In this document: one piece after another, positions 48,016 to 57,693 of the stretch
Layout: every line of letters starts with the position of its first letter
Numbering within the stretch: position 1 is the stretch's first letter
Source: Metabacillus fastidiosus NBRC 101226
Lineage (GTDB): Bacteria; Bacillota; Bacilli; Bacillales; Bacillaceae
Direction: 5' to 3'
DNA length: 64,000 nt
NCBI RefSeq assembly: GCF_001591625.1
Contig: NZ_BCVG01000010.1
Span: 1-64,000, forward strand
Made by a program: the position numbers and the translations under genes
Notes under the pieces: generated by a model
What the model saw: the letters and a program-made list of their open reading frames with translations, nothing else
What the model was told of the DNA's origin: nothing
The model's database searches: none

Positions 48016-49416
48016 ATGAGTTATTGTGGGAATTGTGGTACACAGTTAATGGGAAATGATCAGTTCTGTGCAGAATGTGGTCAGCAGGTGCAAGGAGAAA
48101 AGGCTGTAAACCTTGAAAAAAGAGAAACTGCTACGGAACAAACAAGATTAGGTAAAGGCCAGGGTGAACCATTATTTAAAAGCAGAAAATCAAAAATAAT
48201 TGCTATTTGTGCTGCAATCTTTTTGATCCTTTTGGCAGGCAGTTATTTCACAGTGAAACAGATGACCTCATCTAAGGCAGTTGCCGAAGGATTTATTGAA
48301 GCAATTAATAAAAAAGATGCAAAGAAGATAAAGAAATTTATAAATAATGGACAATATGAAATGAAAGCAGATGACAGGAAAGCGAAAGAGTTCTTAACAT
48401 ACTTACATAATAATCCCCGTATGATTACATCGATTATCGAAGGTCTGCGCTATGAAGCAGCTGTTTATGAAAATAAAGCTTCATATGGTGAACCGTCTTC
48501 GTATGTAAGTTTACAGCATAAAGGGGATAAGTGGGTAGTCTTTGATAATTACACTATAAAGATTCCGACTTACTACATGGAGATTTCATCTGACATTGAT
48601 AAAACAAATATTTATGTGAACGGAGAAAAAGCAGGAATTATTAAAGAAAAAGAAAAATCATTTGGTCCATATTTGCCAGGGGAATATGAAATAAAGGCAG
48701 TGATAAACAGTGATTATGGTACAGTGGAACAGAAGGGGAAAATAAATACAGCTGATTTAAGCGGACAAACAGAAGCGATTGGATTTGACTGGTCAGATCA
48801 TTTTATTAATATTGAAACGAATGATGAAACAGCTTATTTGTTTATTAACAATAAAAATACAGGGAAAAAAATTAGTGAAATATCAGAGCTTGGTCCTATT
48901 CCTTTAAATGGTTCTATAAAGGTATTTGCTCAGAGAAAGACAGAGAAAGGTGTGGAAAATACGGAAGCTGTAACGGTACAAAAAGAAACAGGAGCAGCGA
49001 ATCTTTATTTTGAAGAAGCAGGATTTAATTATCCTTCAAATATGACAGCTTGGAGTGATGGAAGTGATGTGGCTGTGATTGAAAATGTCATTTTAGGACA
49101 TTATCAAAAAATTTCCGATGATGAATATCGTGCCGCTTATGATCTTTTCTCATCCTCTCGTAAAAATAAAGTCGATCTCGATGTTTGGAAAAAAGGGCTT
49201 CAGGAAAATATTAGAGATGAAGTGACTAAGTTAGAAAATATTGAAGTGACCGGAAATTACGCAAAAGCTGATATAAGAATGACTTCTTATGACCGTACAG
49301 CAGATGGAAAAACATTAGTTCTGGAGTGGGGTGGGCACTGGAAACTTGTGTGGGAAAGTGACGGCTGGAAACTTAATGAGGCGAAACTTGATAAACTGGC
49401 TTCCAGAATAGAATGA
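48016..49416 (+). CDS. TcaA/YvbJ-like zinc-ribbon membrane protein
   Basis: 466 residues from ATG 48016 (AAGGAGTG upstream). Zinc ribbon CGNCGTQLMGNDQFCAECG, one membrane segment (IIAICAAIFLILLAGSYFTV), then a long extracytoplasmic part with TcaA-type domains (ITSIIEGLRYEAAVYENK region; MEISSDIDKTNIYVNGEKAG) and a C-terminal NTF2-like domain (ENVILGHYQKISDDEYRAAY). TcaA proteins affect glycopeptide susceptibility in staphylococci; YvbJ in B. subtilis is uncharacterised. The hexosaminidase gene overlaps its stop by ATGA. Confidence 0.82.
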   Translation: MSYCGNCGTQLMGNDQFCAECGQQVQGEKAVNLEKRETATEQTRLGKGQGEPLFKSRKSKIIAICAAIFLILLAGSYFTVKQMTSSKAVAEGFIEAINKKDAKKIKKFINNGQYEMKADDRKAKEFLTYLHNNPRMITSIIEGLRYEAAVYENKASYGEPSSYVSLQHKGDKWVVFDNYTIKIPTYYMEISSDIDKTNIYVNGEKAGIIKEKEKSFGPYLPGEYEIKAVINSDYGTVEQKGKINTADLSGQTEAIGFDWSDHFINIETNDETAYLFINNKNTGKKISEISELGPIPLNGSIKVFAQRKTEKGVENTEAVTVQKETGAANLYFEEAGFNYPSNMTAWSDGSDVAVIENVILGHYQKISDDEYRAAYDLFSSSRKNKVDLDVWKKGLQENIRDEVTKLENIEVTGNYAKADIRMTSYDRTADGKTLVLEWGGHWKLVWESDGWKLNEAKLDKLASRIE

Positions 49417-50585
49417 TAAAAAAATCGTTTATATTTACAGTGAGTATCATATTTCTAGTATTCATTTTAATTGGTATATTTACCATTCAATCTTTGAAAA
49501 CAAAAGAGATAAAAGAAGCAGATTATTCTGTTCCAGTATTTTCACTGAAAGAGAGTACTATTGATAAGAAAGTGAATGATTTACTAAATAGAATGACGCT
49601 TGAAGAGAAGATTGGTCAGTTGATAGTTGTAGGCTTTAAAAGCAAAGAAGTTGATGATCATATAAAAACAATGATTAGCGATTATAAAGTCGGGGGTGTC
49701 ATTTTATATGATAGAAATATGAAAAACCCGGCGCAGGTTACCAATTTGACAAATGATTTGCAAGCTCTCGCACTTAAAAATGACAGCAAAATCCCTCTTT
49801 TATTAAGTGTCGATCAAGAGGGAGGAAAGATCGTTCGAATGAGGGAATATGTTTCTCCGATTCCATCCCAGCAGGAGCTTGCTGGAAAGGGAGATAAAGA
49901 AGCTGTATATAATACAGCGCTCCAGAGCGGGAAAGAATTAAAAGAAATGGGTATTCATGTTAATTATGCTCCGGTATTAGATTTATCAGCTGAAGACAGC
50001 CGTTCATACGGGGAAAATCCACGACAAGCAGGCGAATTTGCTAAACAAGCTGTATTGGGATTGACACAGGCTGAAGTAACAGCAACATTGAAGCATTTCC
50101 CGGGACATGGCCGGAGTAATATTGATCCGCATTTTGAAACATCATCTGTTGAAGCGAATCAGGCTGATTTAGAAAATAAAGATCTTTATCCATTCAAAAA
50201 AATAATCAATGAAGTCGATCATAGTAAGTTTTTTGTTATGGTTACACATATTAAATACCCTGCGTATGACAAAGAAAAGCCCGCAAGTATTTCAGCAAAG
50301 ATTATGAAGGATCTATTGAGAGAAAAACTTGGTTATGAAGGAATTGTTGTAACAGATGATTTAGAAATGGGTGCTGTTAATAAGTATTACACATATAAAG
50401 AGTTAGGTTATGAAGCTGTAAATGCAGGGGCAGATCTTCTGTTAGTATGTCATACGTTAGAAAGCCAGAGAGAAGTAATAAATGGAATAAGAGATGCTGT
50501 TTTAGAAAATAAACTGTCAGAAAAAACGATTGATGAAGCAGTGAAAAGAATTTTAATTTATAAATTATCAAATATTAAAGTGTAA
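49413..50585 (+). CDS. nagZ: Beta-N-acetylhexosaminidase, glycoside hydrolase family 3 (NagZ-like)
   Basis: 390 residues: N-terminal membrane segment or uncleaved signal (FIFTVSIIFLVFILIGIFTI), then the GH3 barrel with GQLIVVGF, LLSVDQEGGKIVRM, the KHFPGHG motif followed by DPH (acid/base His region) and the nucleophile aspartate in VVTDDLEMGA. Removes N-acetylglucosamine from muropeptides. Single domain without the C-terminal domain of larger Bacillus NagZ. It overlaps the TcaA-like gene by four bases, suggesting joint work on the cell wall. Confidence 0.9.
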   Translation: MIKKSFIFTVSIIFLVFILIGIFTIQSLKTKEIKEADYSVPVFSLKESTIDKKVNDLLNRMTLEEKIGQLIVVGFKSKEVDDHIKTMISDYKVGGVILYDRNMKNPAQVTNLTNDLQALALKNDSKIPLLLSVDQEGGKIVRMREYVSPIPSQQELAGKGDKEAVYNTALQSGKELKEMGIHVNYAPVLDLSAEDSRSYGENPRQAGEFAKQAVLGLTQAEVTATLKHFPGHGRSNIDPHFETSSVEANQADLENKDLYPFKKIINEVDHSKFFVMVTHIKYPAYDKEKPASISAKIMKDLLREKLGYEGIVVTDDLEMGAVNKYYTYKELGYEAVNAGADLLLVCHTLESQREVINGIRDAVLENKLSEKTIDEAVKRILIYKLSNIKV

Positions 50586-50587
50586 GC

Positions 50588-50614
50588 CTCGGAATGACTA
50601 TTCCGAGCTTTTTT
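50588..50614 (+). terminator. Rho-independent terminator
   Basis: CTCGGAAT (50588-50595) pairs with ATTCCGAG (50600-50607), then six T. Ends the zinc-ribbon/TcaA/NagZ operon. Confidence 0.88.
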
Positions 50615-50719
50615 CCATTTTAAGAAATTCTTCATTTTTAAATCCATTTAATATTAAGATTTAAAGTCTACAATAGTCAGTATTAAAAAGTATATAATGG
50701 AGGGAGGAGAGTGAGAAAT

Positions 50720-51412
50720 ATGAAGAATCATGTCGTATTAGTCGTTGATGATGAAGAAGAAATCCGTGATGCGATTGAAATATATTTGAAAAATGAAGGG
50801 CTTACGATCATTAAAGCAAAAGACGGAATCGAAGCAATTGAAAAGTTAACAGAAAATGATGTCCATCTTATTATTTTAGATATTATGATGCCGCGTCTGG
50901 ATGGAATTTCTACTACTTTTAAAATTCGTGAACAGAAAAATATTCCAATCATTATTTTAAGTGCAAAAAGTGAGGATACAGATAAAATACTCGGTCTTCA
51001 GGTCGGAGCAGATGATTATGTGACAAAACCATTTAATCCGCTTGAGCTTATTGCTCGAGTGAAATCACAGTTAAGAAGATATGTAAGTCTTGGAACGTAT
51101 GAAGGAGTGCAAAGAGTTATTGAATTAAACGGGCTTACATTAGATGAGGCAGCAAAGGAAGTGCGGGTCAACGGTGAAGTTGTGAAATTAACACCGATTG
51201 AGTATAAAATTGTGGAATTATTAATGAGAAATGCAGGCAGGGTGTTTTCTATTGTGGAAATTTATGAGCGGGTTTGGAATGAGCCCTGCTATAATGCAGA
51301 AAATACAGTAGCCGTGCATATTAGAAAAATCAGGGAAAAGATTGAGATTGACCCGAAGAATCCGAGGTATTTAAAGGTGGTATGGGGAATTGGATACAAA
51401 ATGGAGAAGTAA
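50720..51412 (+). CDS. OmpR/PhoB family response regulator
   Basis: 230 residues from ATG 50720 (GGAGGAG upstream). Receiver domain with acidic pocket VVDDEEEIRD, phospho-acceptor Asp54 in LIILDIMMPR and Lys in YVTKPFNPLELIARV; C-terminal winged helix (about 130-228, LTPIEYKIVELLMRNAGRVF, YKMEK end). Pairs with the following kinase, whose gene overlaps it by 23 bases. Resembles VanR/YycF-type envelope regulators. Likely targets are nearby envelope genes. Confidence 0.92.
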   Translation: MKNHVVLVVDDEEEIRDAIEIYLKNEGLTIIKAKDGIEAIEKLTENDVHLIILDIMMPRLDGISTTFKIREQKNIPIIILSAKSEDTDKILGLQVGADDYVTKPFNPLELIARVKSQLRRYVSLGTYEGVQRVIELNGLTLDEAAKEVRVNGEVVKLTPIEYKIVELLMRNAGRVFSIVEIYERVWNEPCYNAENTVAVHIRKIREKIEIDPKNPRYLKVVWGIGYKMEK

Positions 51413-53633
51413 GCTCGTACTTGTATTCTGGCTTATTTTATTTACATACGGGCTAAGCGGTGTAACAGCTGGAATTTCGAGCGGCAGTGATTATTTAAGA
51501 GGGGATTATTTTAAAACACCTCAGTTTAATGATGAATTAAATCAATTTATTAATTATTTAAGCATGTTTGAATTAAACGAACTTCCGAAAACAGAAGCAA
51601 AAGGGGCGATCACTGTTTCGAAGGATGAGATTGATGAGCACCGCTATCGCTATGGAAACCTCTCATCCCAAATTTCAAGTATAAAGAGCCAGTATGAAGA
51701 TAAAGTTAATGATGCAAAAGAGGCAGGCAATGAAGAAGTTGCCCAGACATATGTAGAAGAAAGAGATAAAAAGATAGAAGATATTACAAATAATTTCAAA
51801 AGTGATGAATATATCCAAGCGAAAATTATAAAAGAAAAAGAACAGCGAATTGATGAATATTATAAGATAAAAGAGAATTACCGTACTGATTTTTTACGAT
51901 ATAAAAAGGCATTTACGTATTATTTAAAAGATACAGTAACTGGTCAAGTATATACAAACATTGGAGATGTGAACGCTCAATCACTTAAAAATACTTTTAA
52001 TAGTAAAACAATGGAGTTCATTCAAACATATCCGACACGAACAAATGATTATTTATCGACTGAAATAACTGGCAGCTATTACAGTGATGCAGTCAGTGAG
52101 TATGAAGATGTAATTACCCTTTTAAAAGCCAACACAACACATTTATTTGAAGGAAAGATTGCTGTTCCGAAATCCGCTATTAAGGAAAGTGCTATCCATG
52201 CTAATTACTATGATTTCCTTTATAAGAAAGATCTTTTCCTTAAATTTACAATAAGTGGATTGATTTTATTGATAATAAGCAGTTACTTTTTATTTAGGGA
52301 GAAATCTTATTTTCGAAGAGAAACAAGCGAAAAATGGAGAGCTCTTTATCATCTGATTCCGATTGATATTAGTGTATTCGGTCTCATTTGTTTAGTTTTT
52401 ATTAACTTAGGGCTGTTGTTTTTAATAGGAGACCGCATTCTTTATTTTGATGAAAATATATTTATGACAAGCAGGGATATTATATTCAGCCTGATGATTG
52501 GGGCCCTGTCTATTACATTGACCTTTTTTTATGGAAAGCTTTTGTTTGAAAGATTCAAATATGCAGAAAAGCTAAAAGAGGATTGGAAGGGTTCATTTAT
52601 TATAAGAAGCTGGGGAGCTTTACAGCTTGCTTTTTTAAACCGTCATGTCGGTACCCAATTGTTTATCCTTCTTGCAGCGGTATTTGCTTTCGGTGCTGTC
52701 TTAACTGCAGCAGTAATTAAGCCTGTCTTAATCTTGCTTTATATTCCGGCATTTCTTTTTATTGGCATTCCGATACTTGTTCTTCTTATAAGAAGAATAG
52801 GTTATTTCAATAAAATTACGAGAAGTACAAATGAGATAGTAAGAGGGAATTTGGAGCCTGATCTTCCTATTGTTGGACAATCTATTCTTGCAAAGCTCGC
52901 TAATAATATTAATATATTGAAACATGGTGTAAGAACGTCGAAAAAAGAGCAGGCAAAGAGTGAAAGATTGAAAACAGAGCTTATAACAAATGTTAGTCAT
53001 GATTTAAGAACACCGCTAACATCAATTATTACGTATACAGAACTGTTAAAAACCCCTAATTTGTCCAAAGAGGACAGTGATTCATATTTAGAAATTATTG
53101 ACCGGAAATCAAAACGGTTAAAAGTATTAATCGATGACTTATTTGAAGCATCGAAAATGGCGAGTGGAAATATCGAGCTTATAAAACAAAAAGTAGATAT
53201 TGTTCAATTATTACAGCAGTCACTTGCTGAGTATAATGAAATGATTAATGAATCATCTTTACAATTTAGAATTACAAATACAGAGCAGCCGATTTATGCG
53301 CTTGTGGATGGACAAAAATTATGGCGTGTATTTGAAAATTTGATTTCCAATATACTGAAATATACTTTAGAAAACACAAGAGTTTACATTTCAGTAAAAA
53401 CAGAAGAAGAACGTGCTATTATTGAATTTAAGAATATTAGTAAATACGAATTAAGTGAAAATAGTGATGAATTATTTGAAAGATTTAAACGAGGTGACAC
53501 ATCTCGTAATACGGAAGGTTCAGGGCTTGGACTTGCGATTGCAAAATCAATTGTTGATCTTCACGGAGGCAGTTTAGATATTGAAATTGATGGTGATTTA
53601 TTTAAGGTAATAGTGATTTTAAATATCGAATAA
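51390..53633 (+). CDS. Membrane sensor histidine kinase
   Basis: 747 residues starting at TTG 51390 inside the regulator gene (only a weak GGGGA nearby; no better start exists). N-terminal membrane segment (LVLVFWLILFTYGLSGVTAG), a helical extracellular region of about 250 residues with coiled-coil character, then five or so membrane segments (about 285-475), HisKA with His537 in VSHDLRTPLTS and HATPase with NLISNILKYT and GSGLGLAIAKS. The membrane layout (large loop plus a multi-helix block) differs from simple two-helix sensors. Signal unknown. Confidence 0.9.
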   Translation: MDTKWRSKLVLVFWLILFTYGLSGVTAGISSGSDYLRGDYFKTPQFNDELNQFINYLSMFELNELPKTEAKGAITVSKDEIDEHRYRYGNLSSQISSIKSQYEDKVNDAKEAGNEEVAQTYVEERDKKIEDITNNFKSDEYIQAKIIKEKEQRIDEYYKIKENYRTDFLRYKKAFTYYLKDTVTGQVYTNIGDVNAQSLKNTFNSKTMEFIQTYPTRTNDYLSTEITGSYYSDAVSEYEDVITLLKANTTHLFEGKIAVPKSAIKESAIHANYYDFLYKKDLFLKFTISGLILLIISSYFLFREKSYFRRETSEKWRALYHLIPIDISVFGLICLVFINLGLLFLIGDRILYFDENIFMTSRDIIFSLMIGALSITLTFFYGKLLFERFKYAEKLKEDWKGSFIIRSWGALQLAFLNRHVGTQLFILLAAVFAFGAVLTAAVIKPVLILLYIPAFLFIGIPILVLLIRRIGYFNKITRSTNEIVRGNLEPDLPIVGQSILAKLANNINILKHGVRTSKKEQAKSERLKTELITNVSHDLRTPLTSIITYTELLKTPNLSKEDSDSYLEIIDRKSKRLKVLIDDLFEASKMASGNIELIKQKVDIVQLLQQSLAEYNEMINESSLQFRITNTEQPIYALVDGQKLWRVFENLISNILKYTLENTRVYISVKTEEERAIIEFKNISKYELSENSDELFERFKRGDTSRNTEGSGLGLAIAKSIVDLHGGSLDIEIDGDLFKVIVILNIE

Positions 53634-53724
53634 AATAAATTATTTATCGATGGATAGACTGTATCCCTGCTAAACTTTATGAGAAGAGAAATCCCATAAA
53701 AAATAAATTAAAATGAAAACTAAC

Positions 53725-53753
53725 TTGATTTATCGGAAAAATAGGATTATTAT
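53725..53753 (+). promoter_or_regulatory. Sulfur-operon promoter with shared spacer motif
   Basis: TTGATT (53725-53730), 17-base spacer TATCGGAAAAATAGGAT, TATTAT (53748-53753). TTATnGGAAAAA is repeated almost exactly in the promoter of the sulfate operon at 60809-60837, so a common regulator (CymR is the obvious candidate) is likely. Confidence 0.6.
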
Positions 53754-53785
53754 ATATCTAAATTAAATAGCTAACTGGTTAACCA

Positions 53786-53832
53786 GAGGCATTTATTTAA
53801 GAGATAAACTCTTAATAAATGCCTCTTTTTTT
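53786..53832 (+). terminator. Promoter-proximal terminator
   Basis: GAGGCATTTATT...AATAAATGCCTC stem of 17-18 bp (one bulge) followed by seven or more T, only about 25 bases after the predicted transcription start. It could also end the upstream kinase gene, but the position suggests attenuation of the sulfur operon. Confidence 0.75.
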
Positions 53833-53910
53833 ATATCTAAATCATACTTTTTTGATATGTTAAATATGAATATATTAACCTGTCTAATGAGAAGCCGACT
53901 AGCCGACTAG

Positions 53911-53957
53911 AGATGCTTCAATGAAGATAAATTTATCTTTATTGAAGCATCTTTTTT
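53911..53957 (+). terminator. Second leader terminator
   Basis: AGATGCTTCAAT pairs with ATTGAAGCATCT with a nested AAGATA/TATCTT stem, then six T. It is 25 bases before the start codon of the first gene, so transcription must pass it to express the operon. Confidence 0.75.
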
Positions 53958-53981
53958 AAAAAAAGAAATGGGGGAAATAAG

Positions 53982-54986
53982 ATGGTTTTTAAACTCAGTA
54001 TTCTTGATCAAAGCCCTATCAGGCATAATGAAACAGCTTTTGAAGCATTTCAAAACACGATTAAATTAGCAAAAAAGGCTGAGGAACTCGGCTATGATCG
54101 GTTTTGGGTATCTGAGCATCATCATTCCGATGAGTTAGGAGGCTCAGCTCCAGAAATATTAATTTCTTATTTATTAGCAGAAACAAAAAGTATAAGAATT
54201 GGTTCAGGAGGAGTTATGCTGCAGCACTATAGTCCATATAAAGTAGCTGAACAATTCAATGTATTAGCTTCTCTATCACCAGGAAGGGTTGATCTTGGCG
54301 TAGGCAAAGGTCCTGGAGGATTGCCGTTATCAACAAGAGCATTACAGATCGATCGTTTAACAGCGAGTGAAGAATTTTCTGAGAAATTATTAGATTTAAA
54401 GAGTTTCATTCAGAACGATCTTCCATCGGAGCATAAACTGTTTGGTTTACATGCAACCCCTATTCCTCCTGAACAGCCTGAGATTTTTTTATTGGGTGCT
54501 AGTGTAGAGAGTGCTGAGTTAGCTGCAAAATTAGGTATATCCTATGTATTTGCTCAATTTATAAATAGTGATGAAAACGTACTTGCAGAATCAGCACGTA
54601 CTTTTCATAGCAGAAAGCTTGGTGAATCTAAATTTATCGTGGCACTTTCTATAGTTGTTGGCCAGACAGATGGGGAAGCGGAAGAGCTGGTTACAGATTA
54701 TACAAATATTAAAATAAAGCTTGCGAGTGGTAAAAGAGTAACCGTAAAAACGATTGAGCAGGCAGAGCAATTTATTAGTGAACTAAATGAAGAATATACG
54801 ATTGAGATAAAAGAAGCTCATGTTATAAAAGGATCTAAGGAAACTGTGAGGTCTAAATTATTACAATTAAAAGAAGAACTTCAGCTGGATGAAATAATAG
54901 TAGTGACACCAGTAGAAAAATTTGAAAAAAAGCTTCAATCTTACATTCTTTTAAAAGAAGCTTTTGAGAAAATACCGGTTGAGTAA
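53982..54986 (+). CDS. cmoO: Luciferase-like flavin monooxygenase (CmoO/YtmO-like)
   Basis: 334 residues, bacterial luciferase-like TIM barrel: LSILDQSPIRHNETAFEAF, then YDRFWVSEHHHSDELGGSAP and LSPGRVDLGVGKGPGG, typical of the MsnO8 group of FMN-dependent oxidoreductases. By operon similarity to B. subtilis ytmO it should take part in oxidising S-substituted cysteine derivatives to release cysteine, using reduced FMN supplied by another enzyme. SD GGGGGAA before ATG. Confidence 0.8.
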   Translation: MVFKLSILDQSPIRHNETAFEAFQNTIKLAKKAEELGYDRFWVSEHHHSDELGGSAPEILISYLLAETKSIRIGSGGVMLQHYSPYKVAEQFNVLASLSPGRVDLGVGKGPGGLPLSTRALQIDRLTASEEFSEKLLDLKSFIQNDLPSEHKLFGLHATPIPPEQPEIFLLGASVESAELAAKLGISYVFAQFINSDENVLAESARTFHSRKLGESKFIVALSIVVGQTDGEAEELVTDYTNIKIKLASGKRVTVKTIEQAEQFISELNEEYTIEIKEAHVIKGSKETVRSKLLQLKEELQLDEIIVVTPVEKFEKKLQSYILLKEAFEKIPVE

Positions 54987-54998
54987 GGAGGGAAGAAG

Positions 54999-56327
54999 AT
55001 GTCAGAGCGAAAACAAGTGAAGCTTGGAGTTATGCTGCATGGTCCTGGCGGCCATATGGCAGCATGGAGATATCCAACTGCTGTATCAAATGCAAGTGTT
55101 AATTTTAAATTTTATAAACAAATGATACAAACAGCAGAAAATGCAAAATTTGATCTCATTTTTATTGCAGATGGTTTATATATTAACGAGAAATCTATTC
55201 CCCATTTCTTAAATAGGTTTGAGCCGGTAACGATCTTATCAAGTTTAGCAGCAGTAACGTCACATATTGGCTTGGTCGGAACAATTTCAACTTCATATAG
55301 TGAACCTTTTACGATTGCAAGACAAATAGCCTCACTCGATAAAATTAGTGATGGGAGAGCCGGTTTTAATGCAGTTACGTCTCCTTTGGAAGGGTCTGCG
55401 TTAAATTATAGTAAGAAGGAACATCCGACACATGAGCGTAGATATAAAATTGCAAATGAGTATCTTGAAGTTATTAAAGGCTTATGGGATTCCTGGGAAG
55501 ATGATGCATTTATTCGTAATAAGGAAACAGGAGTATTTTTTAATCCCGAAAAAATGCATCAGTTAGATTATAAGGGAGAATTTTTCGAAATCGCAGGTCC
55601 ATTAAATATAGAGCGTTCAAAGCAAGGACAGCCAGTTATATTTCAAGCAGGCTCTTCAGAGGCAGGAATTGATTTGGCAGCAAAGGAAGCGGATGCTGTT
55701 TTTACTGGACATGAAACTATAGAAGAGGCAAGAGAGTTTTATAAAAAAATAAAGAATAAGGCAATTGAATATGGACGTTCACCTGATGAAATATTAGTTT
55801 TTCCGGGTATTAGCCCAATTATTGGAGCTACGGAAGAAGAAGCAGATCAAAAATATGAACAGATTGCAAATTTAGTAACAATTGAAAATGCACTTGATTA
55901 TCTAGGTAGGTTTTTTGATCACTTTGATTTTACCCAATTTGCGTTGGATGAGCCCTTTCCTGATATTGGAGATATAGGGAAAAATAATTTCCAAAGTACA
56001 ACAGATAGAATTAAAAGAATGGCAAAGGAGGAATCTCTTACACTTCGGGAAGTTGCATTAAGAGTCGTTTCACCAAAAAGTTCATTTGTAGGCACCCCAG
56101 AAGAAATAGCTGATTTGCTTCAAACATGGGTTGAAGAAGGTGCAGCAGATGGATTTATGATTGGAAATGCTGTTCTTCCTGATGGATTGGCAGACTTTAT
56201 TCAATATATATTACCGATTTTAAGAGAACGAGGTCTTTTCCGGACGGAATATGAAGGAGAGACCTTAAGAGAAAATTTAGGTCTGCCGATAAGAGAGAAT
56301 CGTTATTCATTAAAAGAAAGAGTATGA
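54999..56327 (+). CDS. cmoJ: NtaA/DszA-type FMN-dependent monooxygenase (CmoJ/YtnJ-like)
   Basis: 442 residues of the NtaA/SnaA/DszA monooxygenase family: [20 protein letters not shown], then [20 protein letters not shown] and the [20 protein letters not shown] stretch conserved in the family. B. subtilis YtnJ/CmoJ acts in breakdown of S-(2-succino)cysteine-type compounds, which is the likely role here. 12 bases after the preceding gene, with SD AAGGAGG. Confidence 0.82.
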   Translation: MSERKQVKLGVMLHGPGGHMAAWRYPTAVSNASVNFKFYKQMIQTAENAKFDLIFIADGLYINEKSIPHFLNRFEPVTILSSLAAVTSHIGLVGTISTSYSEPFTIARQIASLDKISDGRAGFNAVTSPLEGSALNYSKKEHPTHERRYKIANEYLEVIKGLWDSWEDDAFIRNKETGVFFNPEKMHQLDYKGEFFEIAGPLNIERSKQGQPVIFQAGSSEAGIDLAAKEADAVFTGHETIEEAREFYKKIKNKAIEYGRSPDEILVFPGISPIIGATEEEADQKYEQIANLVTIENALDYLGRFFDHFDFTQFALDEPFPDIGDIGKNNFQSTTDRIKRMAKEESLTLREVALRVVSPKSSFVGTPEEIADLLQTWVEEGAADGFMIGNAVLPDGLADFIQYILPILRERGLFRTEYEGETLRENLGLPIRENRYSLKERV

Positions 56328-56336
56328 GGTGAAATA

Positions 56337-56861
56337 ATGGGAATAAATTATCGTCTAGCTACATTAGAAGATGCAGAAGTACTTTTACAACTAACATTAA
56401 AGGCTTATGAGCCAATAAGGAAACTTAATATTAAATTTCCTGCTGCAACAGCAGATTTACAGTTAGTGAAAGAAAATATTACAAAGCATTCATGCTATGT
56501 ATTAGAAAATGAAGGAGTAATTGTTGCGACAATTTCCATTCGGAAATTTGAAGAAGTAACCGATTTGCCTTGCGTTTGGTGGTTAGCTGTTGATCCTGCT
56601 TATAAAAAGCAAGGATTCGGTTCAAAAATATTACGTTATGTAGAAGAAGCAATCTTGAGAGATCAATTAAAAGCACCGGCTGTTGCTTTAGGTACCTCCG
56701 ATCAGCATCCATGGCTTATTCCAATGTATGAAAGAAATGGTTATGAACGATTTTATGAGCAAGACTATGGTGAAAGTGGAAAAGGAGTTTTTTTAAGAAA
56801 GATTCTTCTTCCTGAACTATTTAAAGAAGAGACAAAAGTTCAAACGGGGGATGGCAGATGA
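56337..56861 (+). CDS. snaA: GNAT N-acetyltransferase (SnaA/YtmI-like)
   Basis: 174 residues; GNAT motif A in WWLAVDPAYKKQGFGSKILRYV and C-terminal PWLIPMYERNGYERFYEQDY. In B. subtilis the first gene of the equivalent operon (ytmI/snaA) N-acetylates S-succinocysteine before oxidation. Here the gene is third, between the monooxygenases and the importer. Its stop overlaps the next start (ATGA). Confidence 0.75.
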   Translation: MGINYRLATLEDAEVLLQLTLKAYEPIRKLNIKFPAATADLQLVKENITKHSCYVLENEGVIVATISIRKFEEVTDLPCVWWLAVDPAYKKQGFGSKILRYVEEAILRDQLKAPAVALGTSDQHPWLIPMYERNGYERFYEQDYGESGKGVFLRKILLPELFKEETKVQTGDGR

Positions 56862-57667
56862 AAACATTAAAATGGAGCACGGCATTTCTAGCGATTTCAC
56901 TATTTCTTACAGGCTGCGGCAGTAGTGAAACGGTAAGCTCAGGAGAGAAGAAAGCAGAAGTTAAAAAAGTGATTGTTGGTACGGGGACACAATTTCCGAA
57001 TATATGCTTTATTAATGATAAAGGCGAATTGACAGGATATGATGTGGAACTCGTAAAAGAAATCGATAAACGATTGAAGGATTACGAATTTGAGTTCAAA
57101 ACAATGGATTTTTCGAATTTATTACTTAGTCTAGAGACGAATAAAATTGATTTAATTGCCCATCAAATGGAAGTAAATGAGGAAAGAAAAAAGAAATTTC
57201 TATTTAATGATGAGCCTTATAACATTTTTCCGTTACATGTCATAGTCAATGAAAAGAATAATGATATTCAATCTGTTGAAGATTTAAGTGGAAAAAAAGT
57301 GATTGTTGGGGCAACAAGTAATTCAGCTGTTTTGATTGATAAATATAATAAGGAGCATGGTAGTAAATTTGAAATAGTCTTTTCAGGTCAAGGTGCAGAT
57401 GATACGACGACACAGTTAAAAACCGGTCGTGCAGATGCAACAATCAGTACACCATTTGCGGTGAAGTTTTTCAATGACGCAGTCGATGCACAGCAAAAAG
57501 TAGTCGGTTCAGCGTTATCTAATTCAAAAGTATACTTTATGCTTCCAAAAGATCAGACAGAACTAAAAGATGAGATAGATGGAGCATTAAAAGAAATTAA
57601 AAAAGATGGCACATTAAGAAAGTTAAGTACGGATTGGCTTGGTGAAGATTATACGGTAGAAAATTAG
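56858..57667 (+). CDS. tcyJ: Amino acid ABC transporter substrate-binding lipoprotein (TcyJ-like)
   Basis: 269 residues: signal peptide with lipobox LTGC, then a family 3 solute-binding fold (IVGTGTQFPNICFINDKGEL, then TGYDVELVKEIDKRL; LIAHQMEVNEERKKKFLFND). Very similar to the next protein, a tandem duplication as in B. subtilis tcyJ/tcyK. Captures cystine or S-substituted cysteines at the cell surface. Confidence 0.85.
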   Translation: MKTLKWSTAFLAISLFLTGCGSSETVSSGEKKAEVKKVIVGTGTQFPNICFINDKGELTGYDVELVKEIDKRLKDYEFEFKTMDFSNLLLSLETNKIDLIAHQMEVNEERKKKFLFNDEPYNIFPLHVIVNEKNNDIQSVEDLSGKKVIVGATSNSAVLIDKYNKEHGSKFEIVFSGQGADDTTTQLKTGRADATISTPFAVKFFNDAVDAQQKVVGSALSNSKVYFMLPKDQTELKDEIDGALKEIKKDGTLRKLSTDWLGEDYTVEN

Positions 57668-57693
57668 AATATCGCTATTATTCGGAGGAGCTT

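Larger units (their letters stand above)
53634..53981. other. Leader of the S-substituted cysteine operon
   Basis: Non-coding. Contains a promoter (53725-53753) with a spacer motif shared with the sulfate operon, and two terminators (53786-53832, 53911-53957), plus a tandem CCGACTAG repeat (53894-53909 region). It has no S-box or T-box signature. Confidence 0.6.

Noticed and set aside
53634-53981. S-box or cysteine T-box in the sulfur operon leader
   Set aside because: No S-box core and no T-box sequence (GGTGGNACCGCG type) could be found; the terminators are real but the upstream aptamer is not.
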